A stretch of 64,000 nt of DNA from an uncultured Lachnospiraceae bacterium (GTDB lineage: Bacteria; Bacillota; Clostridia; Lachnospirales; Lachnospiraceae), in NCBI GenBank assembly GCA_947246015.1, contig CAMXQE010000015.1:1-64000 (forward strand), read 5' to 3'. Below the pieces are notes generated by a model. The model was not told the DNA's origin, made no database searches, and saw only the letters and a list, made by a program, of their open reading frames with translations. Of the stretch, positions 8,945-18,072 are shown piece by piece. A program made the translations under genes and the position numbers. Position 1 is the first letter of the stretch. Each line of letters starts with the position of its first letter.

Positions 8945-9650
8945 GAATTTCATTATGAGCAAAGAAATAGGAAAAAGGCTGAAACCAATTATCAAATTTT
9001 GAATATTTAGCAGCCTTTTTCTCAGAAAGCCCTAATCGAAAAAGTAATGATGAAATACTATGAAACCGATACTTTTTATTACAACATAATTTGTAAAATT
9101 CTGCTAATTGCAGTACAAATCTCTCGTCATACATCCACAAGTAATGTGTTTGATTATTGTATTGATATTTTTGCATAAATACTGCTTTTGCGTATTTTTT
9201 AGTAAAAAGAAACTCAGCACTATTTGATCTTTCAAATTCTAATATGAGAATGCCGTTAGGTTTAAGTATTCTACTAAACTCTGCAGTAGCTTTTTGAATA
9301 TCAACATAATTAATAACACTTCCAACACATATTACACAATCCACTGAGCAGTCTTGCAAGGGGATTTTTTCTACAGAACCAACTAAGTAGTTTTCAAACA
9401 AATTGATATACTCTTCAATAATATCCATGTATATAATAGTGGCACAAGTTTTATAGGTTGTTTTTCCACAGCCTGCATTTAATACAACCTGTGTGCTTTT
9501 TAATTGTAATTCATCTATATAGTCCTGAATATGCTTATGTAAGATTTTATATGTATAGGAATGCCATACATCATCATCCGGCCAGGGTTCTGATTTTTTA
9601 TAATTCTCTTTAGCTGTGTTTTCTACAGCTTTAATATCGTTTGTATCCAT
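8916..9650 (-). CDS. Class I SAM-dependent methyltransferase
   Basis: A 244-residue protein with the Rossmann methyltransferase order: motif I 'VVLNAGCGKTTY' (about residues 56-67), motif II with an acidic residue in 'IIYMDIIEEYI', a 'LQDCSVDCVICVGSVINYV' region resembling motif IV of Methyltransf_11 proteins, and 'ILKPNGILILEFE' as motif VI. The substrate is unknown; the small size and lack of extra domains resemble enzymes for small molecules. A GGGAG sequence lies about 8 bases upstream of the start. It is AT-rich, belongs to the inverted-repeat cassette and overlaps the 3' end of the convergent GNAT-like gene. Confidence 0.8.
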   Translation of the reverse strand: MDTNDIKAVENTAKENYKKSEPWPDDDVWHSYTYKILHKHIQDYIDELQLKSTQVVLNAGCGKTTYKTCATIIYMDIIEEYINLFENYLVGSVEKIPLQDCSVDCVICVGSVINYVDIQKATAEFSRILKPNGILILEFERSNSAEFLFTKKYAKAVFMQKYQYNNQTHYLWMYDERFVLQLAEFYKLCCNKKYRFHSISSLLFRLGLSEKKAAKYSKFDNWFQPFSYFFAHNEILIFEKDDLS

Positions 9651-9718
9651 GAACTTTCTCTCCCAAAATATACCAGATTCTTAGAGCCTTAGAAAATCAT
9701 CCCGAGGATAATTTCTTA

Positions 9719-9757
9719 ATTATCCTGGCAAAATCCAACGGATAACAATTAATTATC
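9719..9757 (-). repeat. Right arm of 39-bp inverted repeat
   Basis: Exact reverse complement of 7869-7907; it lies 68 bases upstream of the methyltransferase start codon. Confidence 0.9.
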
Positions 9758-9917
9758 CATCATCCAGACTATCCACTTCCCCAATTACTATCATGTATAT
9801 CCATTCCAACAAACAAAAGACAGTATGGATGTTACCATCTTACCAAAGATAAATTACAAAAAACTTTTACACTACATTTTCAAAAAGTCAAAATAACAGC
9901 TCATTTTTCCCGCGTGG

Positions 9918-9946
9918 TTTACTTTTCCGCCTGATTCAGATATGAT
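9918..9946 (+). promoter_or_regulatory. Promoter for the small ORF/GNAT gene
   Basis: TTTACT (9918-9923), a 17-base spacer and TATGAT (9941-9946) precede the small reading frame by 63 bases and the acetyltransferase by 234. Confidence 0.45.
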
Positions 9947-10009
9947 AAAAGTAATATCAGGTCATCTCCGATATCAAAGTCAGGAAAACAGCAGGAAATG
10001 GAGATTCAG

Positions 10010-10120
10010 ATGGATACAGAGATTCAGATGGACACAGAGATTACAGACTTATCAGAGCATCAGATTGAAGAACTTGAAAATGCTTTAGATGCCTGTATGA
10101 CTGCATTTAAGATTTTATAA
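10010..10120 (+). CDS. Possible small acidic protein
   Basis: A 36-codon frame ending in TAA, with GGAG six bases before the ATG at 10010; an in-frame ATG at 9998 has its AGGA too close. The product is acidic, with an alpha-helical look at its end ('IEELENALDACMTAF'). The first part of the frame is built on an 18-base tandem duplication (GAGATTCAGATGGA-Y-ACA). A promoter lies upstream. I do not recognise it, and it may be only a leader of the acetyltransferase gene. Confidence 0.3.
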   Translation: MDTEIQMDTEITDLSEHQIEELENALDACMTAFKIL

Positions 10121-10180
10121 ACGACACAGATAAATATGAAGAATACTTTTTCATGAAAAAAATATAACAGGGAGCAGAGT

Positions 10181-10600
10181 ATGATAAGAATCAGATACAT
10201 GCAGGAGCATGATAAAGAATTTTGGTATCGGCTGGACAAACATCTGCCGGAGACAGAGTTTGGGAATAAAGTCCGGGAACGCAGAGGCTATGTTTTATTA
10301 AAAGAAGATACCCCAGTCGGATTGCTAAGATACAATCTTTTCTGGGATAACACACCGTTTTGCAATCTGCTGTATGTTGATACGGATTTTCAGGGCAAAG
10401 GTTATGGCAGGAAACTCATGGAGCATTGGGAAGCGGATATGAAATCACAGGGCTATGGAATGGTTCTGACTTCCACGCAGGTGGATGAACAGGCACAGCA
10501 TTTTTATAGAAAACTGGGATACAGGGACTGTGGGGGAATGGTAATCGATATACCAGGGTATGAACAGCCGATGGAATTATTTATGATAAAAGCGATTTAA
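10181..10600 (+). CDS. GNAT-family N-acetyltransferase
   Basis: A 139-residue single-domain acetyltransferase (Acetyltransf_1 fold). The acetyl-CoA pyrophosphate loop is plain as 'DFQGKGYGRKLM' (Q-x-x-G-x-G) near residue 70, preceded by the 'LLYVDT' strand and followed by 'HFYRKLGYRDCGG', the usual late motif. The acceptor (amine, amino acid, antibiotic or protein) cannot be told. GGGAG precedes the start at a normal distance. The gene ends at a shared bidirectional terminator with the GH31 gene. It is more AT-rich than the core genes but less so than the cassette to its left. Confidence 0.85.
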   Translation: MIRIRYMQEHDKEFWYRLDKHLPETEFGNKVRERRGYVLLKEDTPVGLLRYNLFWDNTPFCNLLYVDTDFQGKGYGRKLMEHWEADMKSQGYGMVLTSTQVDEQAQHFYRKLGYRDCGGMVIDIPGYEQPMELFMIKAI

Positions 10601-10620
10601 AACAGGATAGGGTAGATGAT

Positions 10621-10666
10621 AAACAGCGGCACACGGTCAGAAATCTGACAGAAGTGCCGCTGTTTT
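10621..10666. terminator. Bidirectional intrinsic terminator
   Basis: A perfect outer stem of 11-12 bp (AAACAGCGGCAC with GTGCCGCTGTTT) encloses a small inner hairpin, with A-rich and T-rich flanks on either side. It separates the convergent acetyltransferase and GH31 genes. Confidence 0.75.
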
Positions 10667-10669
10667 GTA

Positions 10670-13012
10670 TCAAACGCTGACCGTTAAATCCTGTGTTCCC
10701 TGCAGATGGAAAATGCTGTCCTGTCCGCTCATCTTTAACCCTATAACAGACGCAGCGTTTACCTGTACGTTTACAAAGCGCAAAGTATATTCCTTTTCCG
10801 TTTCCACATGAATGCTGATTTCTTTTCCGGTTTTCTTCGCCGTAACCGTCAGTTCCACGTTCTGGTCCATGCCGTAGATGGTTGTGGAAGCTTCTTTGCC
10901 GTCCTGCAGGGCATAAATCCGAAGCTCGGCATTTTCCCCATAATGATAGTCCGGCCTGCTGTCCACGGAACCAATGGCAACGATGGAATTTTCCCTGACC
11001 ATAAGAGGAATGCTGAGATAGCCGTGTTTTTCCGTAATCCACCTGCCGCCCTGCTTCTCCTCCCCGGTGAAGAAGTCCGTCCAGATGCCGTCAGGGAGAT
11101 AATATTCCGCCATGCTGTCTTCATTGAAAATGGGGGCGACTAACAGGTTATCGCCCAGCATGTACTGTTTATCGAGGAAATGGCAGGTCTTGTCCGCCGG
11201 ATATTCCAGTATCATGCTCCGCATGGTCGGGATACCGCTCCTGGAAGTTTCCACCGCCGTTTTGTACAGATAAGGCATCAGTTTCGCCTTAAAGCGGGTG
11301 AAGAAGCGTACCACGTCCACGGCTTCCTCGTCATAGACCCACGGTACACGGTAGGAAGTGCTTCCGTGGAGCCGGCTGTGGGAAGATAGCAGTCCGAACG
11401 CAACCCATCTCTTGTATACATCCGCCGTGGAAGTGTGTTCAAAGCCTCCGATATCGTGCGCCCAATAGCCGAAGCCGGACATCATCAGGGAGAGTCCGCC
11501 GCGCAGGCTTTCTTCCATGGATTCATAGTCTGACCAGCAGTCGCCGCCCCAGTGCACGGGGAATTTCTGACCGCCGACCGTAGCGGAACGGGCGAACAGT
11601 ACAGCCTCGCCTTTGCCGCGCTTTCTCTCTAATAGTTCATAAGTGCATTTATTATAAAGGTAAGTGAAGTAATTATGCATCTTTTTCGGGTCGGAACCGT
11701 CAAAATATGCCACATCTTCCGTAGGAATCCTTTCGCCGAAGTCTGTTTTAAAGCAGTCCACGCCCATATCCAGCAGGACTTCCAGCTTTTCCTGAAACCA
11801 GCGGCAGGCGTCGGGATTCGTGAAATCCACGATTGCCATGCCCGGCTGCCACATATCCCACTGCCATACCTGCCCGTTGGTGCGTTTGATAAAGTAACCC
11901 TTTTCCATGCCTTCGTCAAAGAGGACGGATTCCTGTGCGATATAGGGGTTAATCCATACGCAGACATTCAGTCCTTTTGCCTTGATACGCTCTAACATTC
12001 CGGACGGGTCGGGGAATACCCTGCTGTCCCAGACAAAATCCGACCAGTGGAAGTCCTTCATCCAAAAGCAGTCGAAGTGGAACGTACGCAGGGGAATGCC
12101 GCGGTTTATCATGCCGTCGATGAAGCTCATCACCGTTTCTTCGTCGTAATCGGTCGTAAAGGAGGTGGAAAGCCACAGCCCGAATGTCCACGGGGCAGGA
12201 AGGGAGGGTTTTCCTGTTAAATCTGTATAGCGGGTCAGTACTTCTTTCATGGAGGGGCCGTTGATGAGGAAGTAATCCAGATAGCCGCCCTCCACGGAAA
12301 ATTCGGTTCTTGTTACCATTTCCGTACCGACTTCAAAAGAAACCATTTCCGGATGGTTGACCAGTACGCCGTAGCCTTTGTTCGTTAAGTAGAACGGAAT
12401 GTTCTTGTAGGACTGTTCTGTGCTGGTGCCTCCGTCCGCGTTCCAGATATCCACACTCTGTCCGTTTTTGATAAAAGGGGTGAAACGTTCGCCCATGCCG
12501 TATACCAGCTCCCCGACGGACAGGGAGAGCATTTGGCGCATATACGTATCCTGATTGTCGCCCTTATCGTAGGCATCGCCTTTCCAGTCCGTTTTCATCA
12601 GGGCAAGGTCGCGTCCGGTACTTTTCGTGATGACCTGTCCGTTCCTTTTATAAGTCATGGACCAGTTCTTTTTCGTGATAGTCAGGGTGAGGGAACCGCT
12701 GGAAACAGAGATTTCCTCACCGGATTCCTGCACGGAGAGCGGGAGATTGTCCGTAAGTTCCAGTTCAAAGGAGGGGGAATCCTGCAAAGTCCCTTTATGA
12801 TGGTAGGTACGCACTCTTAAAATCTCCGGTGCGGGAGAGGTAATTTCCAAAGTTAAATTAATGCCGCCCAAAGTATCCCCGCGTTTAAGGATAGGGTGGG
12901 TGGGGGCGAGCAGGGTTACCCTTGTGTCTTCGATTTTGCTGAAATAAATTTCCTGCGGCGCAAAGCAGGCACAGCCTTCTCTTTGCAGCCAGCATCCATT
13001 GCTGAATTTCAT
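10670..13012 (-). CDS. yicI: GH31 alpha-xylosidase/alpha-glucosidase (YicI-like)
   Basis: Glycoside hydrolase family 31 enzyme of 780 residues, close to the 772 of E. coli YicI. An N-terminal beta-sandwich (about 1-230) is followed by the (beta/alpha)8 domain. The nucleophile is D424 in 'FKTDFGERIP', the exact YicI-type motif, and the acid/base D491 lies in 'HWGGDCWSDY', 67 residues on as in YicI. C-terminal beta-domains follow. YicI-type enzymes release alpha-1,6-linked xylose from xyloglucan fragments; related enzymes act on glucose. There is no signal peptide, so it should act in the cytosol on imported oligosaccharides. No transporter is adjacent; the nearby GH3 enzyme may work on the same glycans. 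Confidence 0.88.
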   Translation of the reverse strand: MKFSNGCWLQREGCACFAPQEIYFSKIEDTRVTLLAPTHPILKRGDTLGGINLTLEITSPAPEILRVRTYHHKGTLQDSPSFELELTDNLPLSVQESGEEISVSSGSLTLTITKKNWSMTYKRNGQVITKSTGRDLALMKTDWKGDAYDKGDNQDTYMRQMLSLSVGELVYGMGERFTPFIKNGQSVDIWNADGGTSTEQSYKNIPFYLTNKGYGVLVNHPEMVSFEVGTEMVTRTEFSVEGGYLDYFLINGPSMKEVLTRYTDLTGKPSLPAPWTFGLWLSTSFTTDYDEETVMSFIDGMINRGIPLRTFHFDCFWMKDFHWSDFVWDSRVFPDPSGMLERIKAKGLNVCVWINPYIAQESVLFDEGMEKGYFIKRTNGQVWQWDMWQPGMAIVDFTNPDACRWFQEKLEVLLDMGVDCFKTDFGERIPTEDVAYFDGSDPKKMHNYFTYLYNKCTYELLERKRGKGEAVLFARSATVGGQKFPVHWGGDCWSDYESMEESLRGGLSLMMSGFGYWAHDIGGFEHTSTADVYKRWVAFGLLSSHSRLHGSTSYRVPWVYDEEAVDVVRFFTRFKAKLMPYLYKTAVETSRSGIPTMRSMILEYPADKTCHFLDKQYMLGDNLLVAPIFNEDSMAEYYLPDGIWTDFFTGEEKQGGRWITEKHGYLSIPLMVRENSIVAIGSVDSRPDYHYGENAELRIYALQDGKEASTTIYGMDQNVELTVTAKKTGKEISIHVETEKEYTLRFVNVQVNAASVIGLKMSGQDSIFHLQGTQDLTVSV

Positions 13013-13170
13013 GGTTGTTTACCGATTCCTTTCTTATATTTAACTCCATATTTTTTATTATAATGAAAATCTTCGGATGTGTATACTGTTTTTTACATTG
13101 GGAATGTTACTGTTCATTCCGTGACAAGTAACCTGGGAATACCGTCTGGGAGTTTCATATTGGGAAATGC

Positions 13171-13199
13171 TTGTAATTCGGCTTTCATATCTGTATAAT
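13171..13199 (+). promoter_or_regulatory. Promoter of the diguanylate cyclase gene
   Basis: TTGTAA (13171-13176), a 17-base spacer and a consensus TATAAT (13194-13199), about 70 bases upstream of the start. A separate TATAAT on the minus strand near 13058-13063 probably serves the divergent GH31 gene. Confidence 0.65.
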
Positions 13200-13269
13200 G
13201 AGAATAAATTCAGGAATGTATTGATTATGAAAAAGGAATGCGTGCCGGCAGGATGACAGGAGGGGCTGT

Positions 13270-14979
13270 ATGAAAGTGCCGAATAAGATTTCTAAAAAGA
13301 CGGTTCTGAAAATAATATGGATTGTATATGCCCTGGCAAGTATGATAATATGGGTGCCGCAGATAGACAGGATGCTGACCAGGGATTATGCGTCCGCTTC
13401 AGTATATCTGTCGCTGGATGATTCCTGGGATATTACGGTTGGCGATGAGATGTACCGGAATGTTTCTTTGGATGAGTTCCGCTTTGATATTGTAAGCAAG
13501 GGTGACGAGATTACGATGCAGAGGACGCTGCCGGAGGAATGGGGGCTGACGGAAGGGGCGCTGCGTTTCCATATCCGGCAGTCGGCTGTGAGTATGTATA
13601 TTGACAATGAAGTGTTTTATGAGTATGGTTATGACAGGATGGCTCAGAATAAAACCGTAGGCAGCGGGTTTCAGTTTATTGATTTTCCCAATGAATATCA
13701 GGGAAAAACATTAAAAATCCATTTAGTCCTTTCCGAAGACATGGCATTTACCAGCCTGGATTCCGTGCGGGTCTACGAATGGAAAGATGCTTACAGAGTG
13801 CTTATGACAGAGAACCGGATACCTTTGTTTCTTGGTTGTTTCCTGACGATTTTCGGGCTGGTCATCACGGTGATTACGATAGTCGCGCTGGCATTTTCCT
13901 TAAAATATATCAGGGCATTCTGTATTTCCCTGTTTGCACTTCTGATGGGATTGTGGACATTATGCTACTATAATGTGATTTTGATATTTTCCATTCCCCT
14001 TCATGCGGTGTCACTGTTGGAGTATCTTACCCTCTATCTGGCGCCGATACCGCTGATTATCTATATGTGGGAAGATGTGAGAAACCTGAAACAGAAGTCT
14101 TTCAAAATATTGTACAGGGTACTGTCGGCGGTTCATATCGCAGCTACCGCATGGATGCTGGGACTTCATACGATGGATATCGTTCATTGTGCGGCAACAT
14201 TGAAATATATGCAGGCGCTGATTGTCTGCAATCTGGCATATTTTATTTTTATTGAAATTAAAAACCTGAAATACCACAGGATGATTGACAGGCTCTTTTT
14301 AGTGGGGATGCTGGTAATCGGGGCATGTGTTATCTATGATTTGACTGAGTATTGCAGCAACCGTTATTTTGGCAGAACTATTTTTTCCATGCGGGGAATG
14401 ACGTCCATCGGCGTGGTAATTTTCATTTTTATCTTAATCTGTGTGTTCTATCTGAACCTGACGCAGAAAATGATGAAAGAGAAAGAGAGAGACTTCCTGA
14501 TAAAAAGCGCTTATACCGATGAACTGACCCGGATTCACAACCGCCGTTACTGCATGGAATATATGAACCGGATAGAGGAGGCAGGGGGACTGCATCATAC
14601 GGTTATCTGTTTTGACCTGAATAACTTAAAAGTAGTGAATGATACATACGGACATGCACAGGGGGATATTCTGATTAAGAGCGCGGCGGAAGTGATTGCA
14701 CAGACGTTTCAGGGGTGCGGAATCGTAGCAAGGGTGGGCGGTGATGAGTTCATTGCCATTCTGGAGACTGCGGCACAGGAAAAAATCATGGAACTGGCGG
14801 AGCAGTTTGAGGAAAATATCAAAAAGAAAAACCAGGAAATAAAAGATTTGAATATGTCTATCGCATATGGGTATGCATGTTGCAATGCAGGGGAATCCCA
14901 TATCGAGAAAATCTATCAGATTGCGGACAACCGTATGTATGAGAAGAAAAAGCAGATGAAAAATAAAAATGCCGGGTAA
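13270..14979 (+). CDS. Membrane diguanylate cyclase (GGDEF) with 7TM-type sensor
   Basis: A 569-residue enzyme expected to make cyclic di-GMP from two GTP. Residues 12-32 form a membrane anchor, an extracellular sensor-like beta-rich region runs to about 175, seven hydrophobic spans follow (about 180-400), as in 7TMR-DISM proteins, and a complete GGDEF domain ends the protein. The active-site signature GGDEF is intact at residues 490-494, so catalysis is likely. The product-inhibition motif RxxD that normally sits five residues before it is absent, so feedback inhibition by that site is not expected. GGAGGGG precedes the start. The stop lies just before the GH3 gene, suggesting co-transcription. 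Confidence 0.88.
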   Translation: MKVPNKISKKTVLKIIWIVYALASMIIWVPQIDRMLTRDYASASVYLSLDDSWDITVGDEMYRNVSLDEFRFDIVSKGDEITMQRTLPEEWGLTEGALRFHIRQSAVSMYIDNEVFYEYGYDRMAQNKTVGSGFQFIDFPNEYQGKTLKIHLVLSEDMAFTSLDSVRVYEWKDAYRVLMTENRIPLFLGCFLTIFGLVITVITIVALAFSLKYIRAFCISLFALLMGLWTLCYYNVILIFSIPLHAVSLLEYLTLYLAPIPLIIYMWEDVRNLKQKSFKILYRVLSAVHIAATAWMLGLHTMDIVHCAATLKYMQALIVCNLAYFIFIEIKNLKYHRMIDRLFLVGMLVIGACVIYDLTEYCSNRYFGRTIFSMRGMTSIGVVIFIFILICVFYLNLTQKMMKEKERDFLIKSAYTDELTRIHNRRYCMEYMNRIEEAGGLHHTVICFDLNNLKVVNDTYGHAQGDILIKSAAEVIAQTFQGCGIVARVGGDEFIAILETAAQEKIMELAEQFEENIKKKNQEIKDLNMSIAYGYACCNAGESHIEKIYQIADNRMYEKKKQMKNKNAG

Positions 14980-15088
14980 GCGGAAAAGAAACAGGAAGCA
15001 GGATAAGAATCAAAAACAAAAATCAGAAACAGAGAATCAGAAGCAAAGCAGGAATCAAAAAACAGGGCAGGAAAGGAAACAGAACGGG

Positions 15089-17272
15089 ATGAAGATAGGC
15101 AGTGAAATTAAGGAAAAGGCGGAGATTTTGCTGGAGCAGCTTACGCTGGGGGAAAAGATAGGGATGATTCACGGAGACGGATTGTTCCGGACGAAAGCGG
15201 TAGAACGGCTGGGGATTCCGGCTCTGTATATGTCGGACGGGCCTATGGGGGTAAGGGCGGAGTTTGAGAATGCAGCGTGGGTTCCTGCGGGCAGGACAGA
15301 GGATTATGTTTCTTACCTGCCCAGCAATGCAGCGATTGCTTCTACATGGAACCGGAAACTGGCTTACGAGTGCGGCAGTGTTTTGGGCGAGGAAGCAAGG
15401 GGACGCGGCAAGGATGTGATTTTGGCTCCGGGGATTAATATTAAGAGAAGTCCCTTGAACGGCAGGAATTTTGAGTATATGAGCGAAGACCCTTATCTGA
15501 CGGCAGAACAGTGCGTGCCGCTGATTCAGGGGATTCAGGAGCATGACGTGGCGGCGTGTGTGAAGCATTTTGCCGTGAACAGTCAGGAAACACAGCGGTT
15601 ATGGGTGGATACGGAAGTGGATGAGAGAGCGCTTCGGGAAATCTATCTTTCTGCTTTTGAGGCGGCGGTGAACCGCGGGGGCTCTTATTCCATTATGGGC
15701 GCCTATAATCTGATACGGGGAGAACATTGCTGTGAGAGTCAGTTTCTGTTAAACGGGATTTTACGGAAAGAGTGGGGATATGAGGGTACGGTGATTTCCG
15801 ACTGGGGAGCGGTTCATCATACCAGGGAAGCGGCTTTTAGCGGTTTGGATTTGGAGATGTCCGTGACCGATAATTTTGATGAATACTGCATGGCACGGCC
15901 TTTGAAGGAAGCGGTGGAAAAAGGTGAGATAGCGGAAGAACTGGTGGATGAAAAGGTAAGGCATATTTTATGGATGATGCTTTCCCTTCATATGTTCGAT
16001 GTGGACAGGGAGCGGAAGACTGCCGTGGAAACGCGGCGGAAGGCCGGCTGCTATAATACGCCTGCCCACAGGGAGACGGTGTTGCGGGCAGCACGGGAAT
16101 CCATTGTCCTGTTAAAGAATGAAGAGGAGCGTTTACCGCTCGCGAAAGAAAAGTTAAAGAAACTGCTGGTTATCGGGTGCAACGGGAATAAAATCCATTC
16201 CAACGGCGGCGGCAGCGCGGAGATAAAGGCGCTGTATGAAATATCGCCGCTGATGGGGCTTAGGACTCATTTAGGCGGGAACTGTGAAATCAAGTATGTG
16301 GATGGCTATTATGAAGAAGAAAGACAGGAGCAGGAAGGAGGGGCGAACTGGCAGGAGGACAGCTTAAAGGAAGGCGGCGGAAAGGAACGGCAGGCAGTGC
16401 AGGTGAGCGAAGAAACGGCAGGGAAGCGCAGAGAACTGTTGGAAGAAGCGGTGACATATGCGAAGGAATATGAACAGGTCATTTTTGTGGGCGGCCTGAA
16501 CCATGAATACGATTTGGAGGGGCAGGACCGTTCGGATATGAAGCTGCCCTACGGACAGGATGAGGTGATAGAGGCAGTGCTGGAAGCCAATCCGGATACA
16601 ATCATCGTAATGGCGGCAGGTTCTCCCGTGGAAATGGGCCGTTGGGAGAAAAAGGCAAAAGCGATAGTCTGGAACTGGTATGCGGGAATGGAAAGCGGCA
16701 ATGCCCTTGCGGAAGTGCTGCTCGGCGAGGTGAATCCTTCCGGTAAGCTTCCGGAAAGTTTTCCTTACAGCCACACGGACTGCAGTGCCCACTGTGTCGG
16801 TGACTTTGCCGAAGAGAAGCTGCTGCATTACAGAGAGGGCATCTATGTGGGATACCGGTATTATGAGAAACAGGAGATACCGGTGCAGTATTGCTTTGGA
16901 CATGGATTGTCATACACGGAGTTTGCCTACAGCGATATGACAATCGAAAAGAGGGAGAGTGCGGCGGAGTTTGGCGTGAAGGTAAGCTGTACGGTGAAGA
17001 ATATGGGGAAATATGCCGGAAAGGAAATTGTGCAGCTTTATATCAGAGATAAGAACGGCAGGGTGGATAAGCCGGTGAAGGAATTAAAAGGCTTTGAGAA
17101 GGTAGAACTGGCGGCAGGGGAAAGTAAGAGGGTGGATATCGGTCTGTCCGGGAGAGATTTTGCATATTATGAGGAAGCGGCGGGAGAGTTTCAGGTGGTT
17201 CCGGGGGAATATGAAATTCTGCTGGGGGCTTCTTCACAGGATGTGCGGCTGTGCGGGACGGTCAGAGTGTAA
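15089..17272 (+). CDS. GH3 family beta-glucosidase-type glycoside hydrolase
   Basis: A GH3 enzyme of about 727 residues: N-terminal (beta/alpha)8 domain starting 'LTLGEKIGMIHGDGLF', substrate-binding 'KHFAVNSQE', nucleophile D238 in 'VISDWGAVHH', the alpha/beta sandwich domain ('VIFVGGLNHEYDLEGQDR'), and a C-terminal fibronectin III-like domain from about residue 600 ('GKEIVQLYIRD'). It releases a non-reducing-end sugar, likely glucose or xylose; specificity is unknown. No signal peptide, so cytosolic. The frame stays open back to 14969, but that stretch codes only for a Lys/Gln/Asn low-complexity run, so I start at the ATG at 15089 just before the conserved domain; AAAGGAAAC lies upstream. 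Confidence 0.87.
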   Translation: MKIGSEIKEKAEILLEQLTLGEKIGMIHGDGLFRTKAVERLGIPALYMSDGPMGVRAEFENAAWVPAGRTEDYVSYLPSNAAIASTWNRKLAYECGSVLGEEARGRGKDVILAPGINIKRSPLNGRNFEYMSEDPYLTAEQCVPLIQGIQEHDVAACVKHFAVNSQETQRLWVDTEVDERALREIYLSAFEAAVNRGGSYSIMGAYNLIRGEHCCESQFLLNGILRKEWGYEGTVISDWGAVHHTREAAFSGLDLEMSVTDNFDEYCMARPLKEAVEKGEIAEELVDEKVRHILWMMLSLHMFDVDRERKTAVETRRKAGCYNTPAHRETVLRAARESIVLLKNEEERLPLAKEKLKKLLVIGCNGNKIHSNGGGSAEIKALYEISPLMGLRTHLGGNCEIKYVDGYYEEERQEQEGGANWQEDSLKEGGGKERQAVQVSEETAGKRRELLEEAVTYAKEYEQVIFVGGLNHEYDLEGQDRSDMKLPYGQDEVIEAVLEANPDTIIVMAAGSPVEMGRWEKKAKAIVWNWYAGMESGNALAEVLLGEVNPSGKLPESFPYSHTDCSAHCVGDFAEEKLLHYREGIYVGYRYYEKQEIPVQYCFGHGLSYTEFAYSDMTIEKRESAAEFGVKVSCTVKNMGKYAGKEIVQLYIRDKNGRVDKPVKELKGFEKVELAAGESKRVDIGLSGRDFAYYEEAAGEFQVVPGEYEILLGASSQDVRLCGTVRV

Positions 17273-17334
17273 GATGTCCTGCGCAAAGGAAAACGATGTT
17301 ATAAGAAAGCAGTAAGGAAGGCGGTGCTGGAAGC

Positions 17335-17994
17335 ATGGAGAGGAACGCACAGGAAGCAGGGCAGGGGAAAAAGGGAAAATTCATTGCGTTTGAGGGGATT
17401 GACGGGAGTGGAAAGAGCACGCAGATAAAACGGCTGGCGGAGCGGCTGAAAAAGGAAAATATAGACTTTTATATGACGATGGAACCTACGGATGCACCGA
17501 TTGGCGCGATGATACGTCAGATTCTGAAAGGGCAGATGAAGGCAGACCCAAGAGTAATTGCGGCATTGTTTGCGGCAGACCGGCTGGACCACCTGCTGAA
17601 TGATGCAAACGGGATTGCATCTAAGGTAGAAACGGGAACGACGGTGATTACGGACCGGTATTATTTTTCTTCGTATGCTTATCACAGTGTTGATATGCCC
17701 ATGGAATGGGTGATTCAGGCGAATGAGCAGAGTGCGGGGATTCTCAGGCCGACGGTTACGGTCTTTATAGATGTGGAGCCTGACACGGCAATGGAGCGGA
17801 TTATAAGGAACAGAGAGCAGCAGGAACTGTTCGAGAAAAAATCCAGATTAGTGGAAGTCAGGAAGAAATATTTTGAAGCGTTCGACCGGTTGAAAGACGT
17901 GGAAAAGATTGTCATTGTGGATGGAAACGGCTCTCCGGAGAAAACGCAGGAGGCTGTCTGGAAAGAAATCAGAGACTGCCTGGCAGCAAAATAG
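17335..17994 (+). CDS. tmk: Thymidylate kinase
   Basis: dTMP kinase of 219 residues, making dTDP for DNA synthesis. The P-loop is 'FEGIDGSGKSTQ' (about residues 17-28), the dTMP-binding 'MEPTDAPIG' follows, the DRY/DRX motif is 'ITDRYYFSSYAY' and the adenine/LID region contains 'ERIIRNREQQELFEKKSR'. The N-terminus has about 15 extra residues (ERNAQEAGQGKK) before the first strand; a downstream start is possible, but no better ATG precedes the P-loop. The gene stands alone between GH3 and cheB rather than with holB and yaaQ as in many Firmicutes. Confidence 0.92.
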   Translation: MERNAQEAGQGKKGKFIAFEGIDGSGKSTQIKRLAERLKKENIDFYMTMEPTDAPIGAMIRQILKGQMKADPRVIAALFAADRLDHLLNDANGIASKVETGTTVITDRYYFSSYAYHSVDMPMEWVIQANEQSAGILRPTVTVFIDVEPDTAMERIIRNREQQELFEKKSRLVEVRKKYFEAFDRLKDVEKIVIVDGNGSPEKTQEAVWKEIRDCLAAK

Positions 17995-18072
17995 AACTTT
18001 ATATTCCGGATTGGATATGATATTATAAAAATCCATGTAAATAAGTAAAATGATAGAAAAGGCGGAAAAGAA

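Larger units (their letters stand above)
7869..9757. mobile_element. AT-rich two-gene cassette bounded by a perfect 39-bp inverted repeat
   Basis: Bases 7869-7907 and 9719-9757 are exact reverse complements over 39 positions, and the match continues inward imperfectly for about 12 more bases. Each arm contains a smaller palindrome (GATAA...TTATC). The arms enclose two convergent AT-rich genes (a GNAT-like membrane protein and a methyltransferase) and nothing resembling a transposase or recombinase. No clear target-site duplication is visible. It could be a non-autonomous transposable unit mobilised in trans, or an invertible segment. The repeat itself is certain; mobility is inferred. Confidence 0.6.

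Noticed and set aside
7869..9757. Interpretation of the inverted-repeat unit as a standard insertion sequence
   Set aside because: Neither gene resembles a transposase of any family and no target-site duplication is visible, so only a non-autonomous or invertible unit is supported.
14969..15088. N-terminal extension of the GH3 enzyme
   Set aside because: It codes a Lys/Gln/Asn-rich low-complexity run not found in GH3 proteins, and a good start lies at 15089.
15023..15568. Long minus-strand frame (181 codons) opposite the GH3 gene
   Set aside because: It is the antisense of a clearly conserved GH3 coding sequence and shows no family features.
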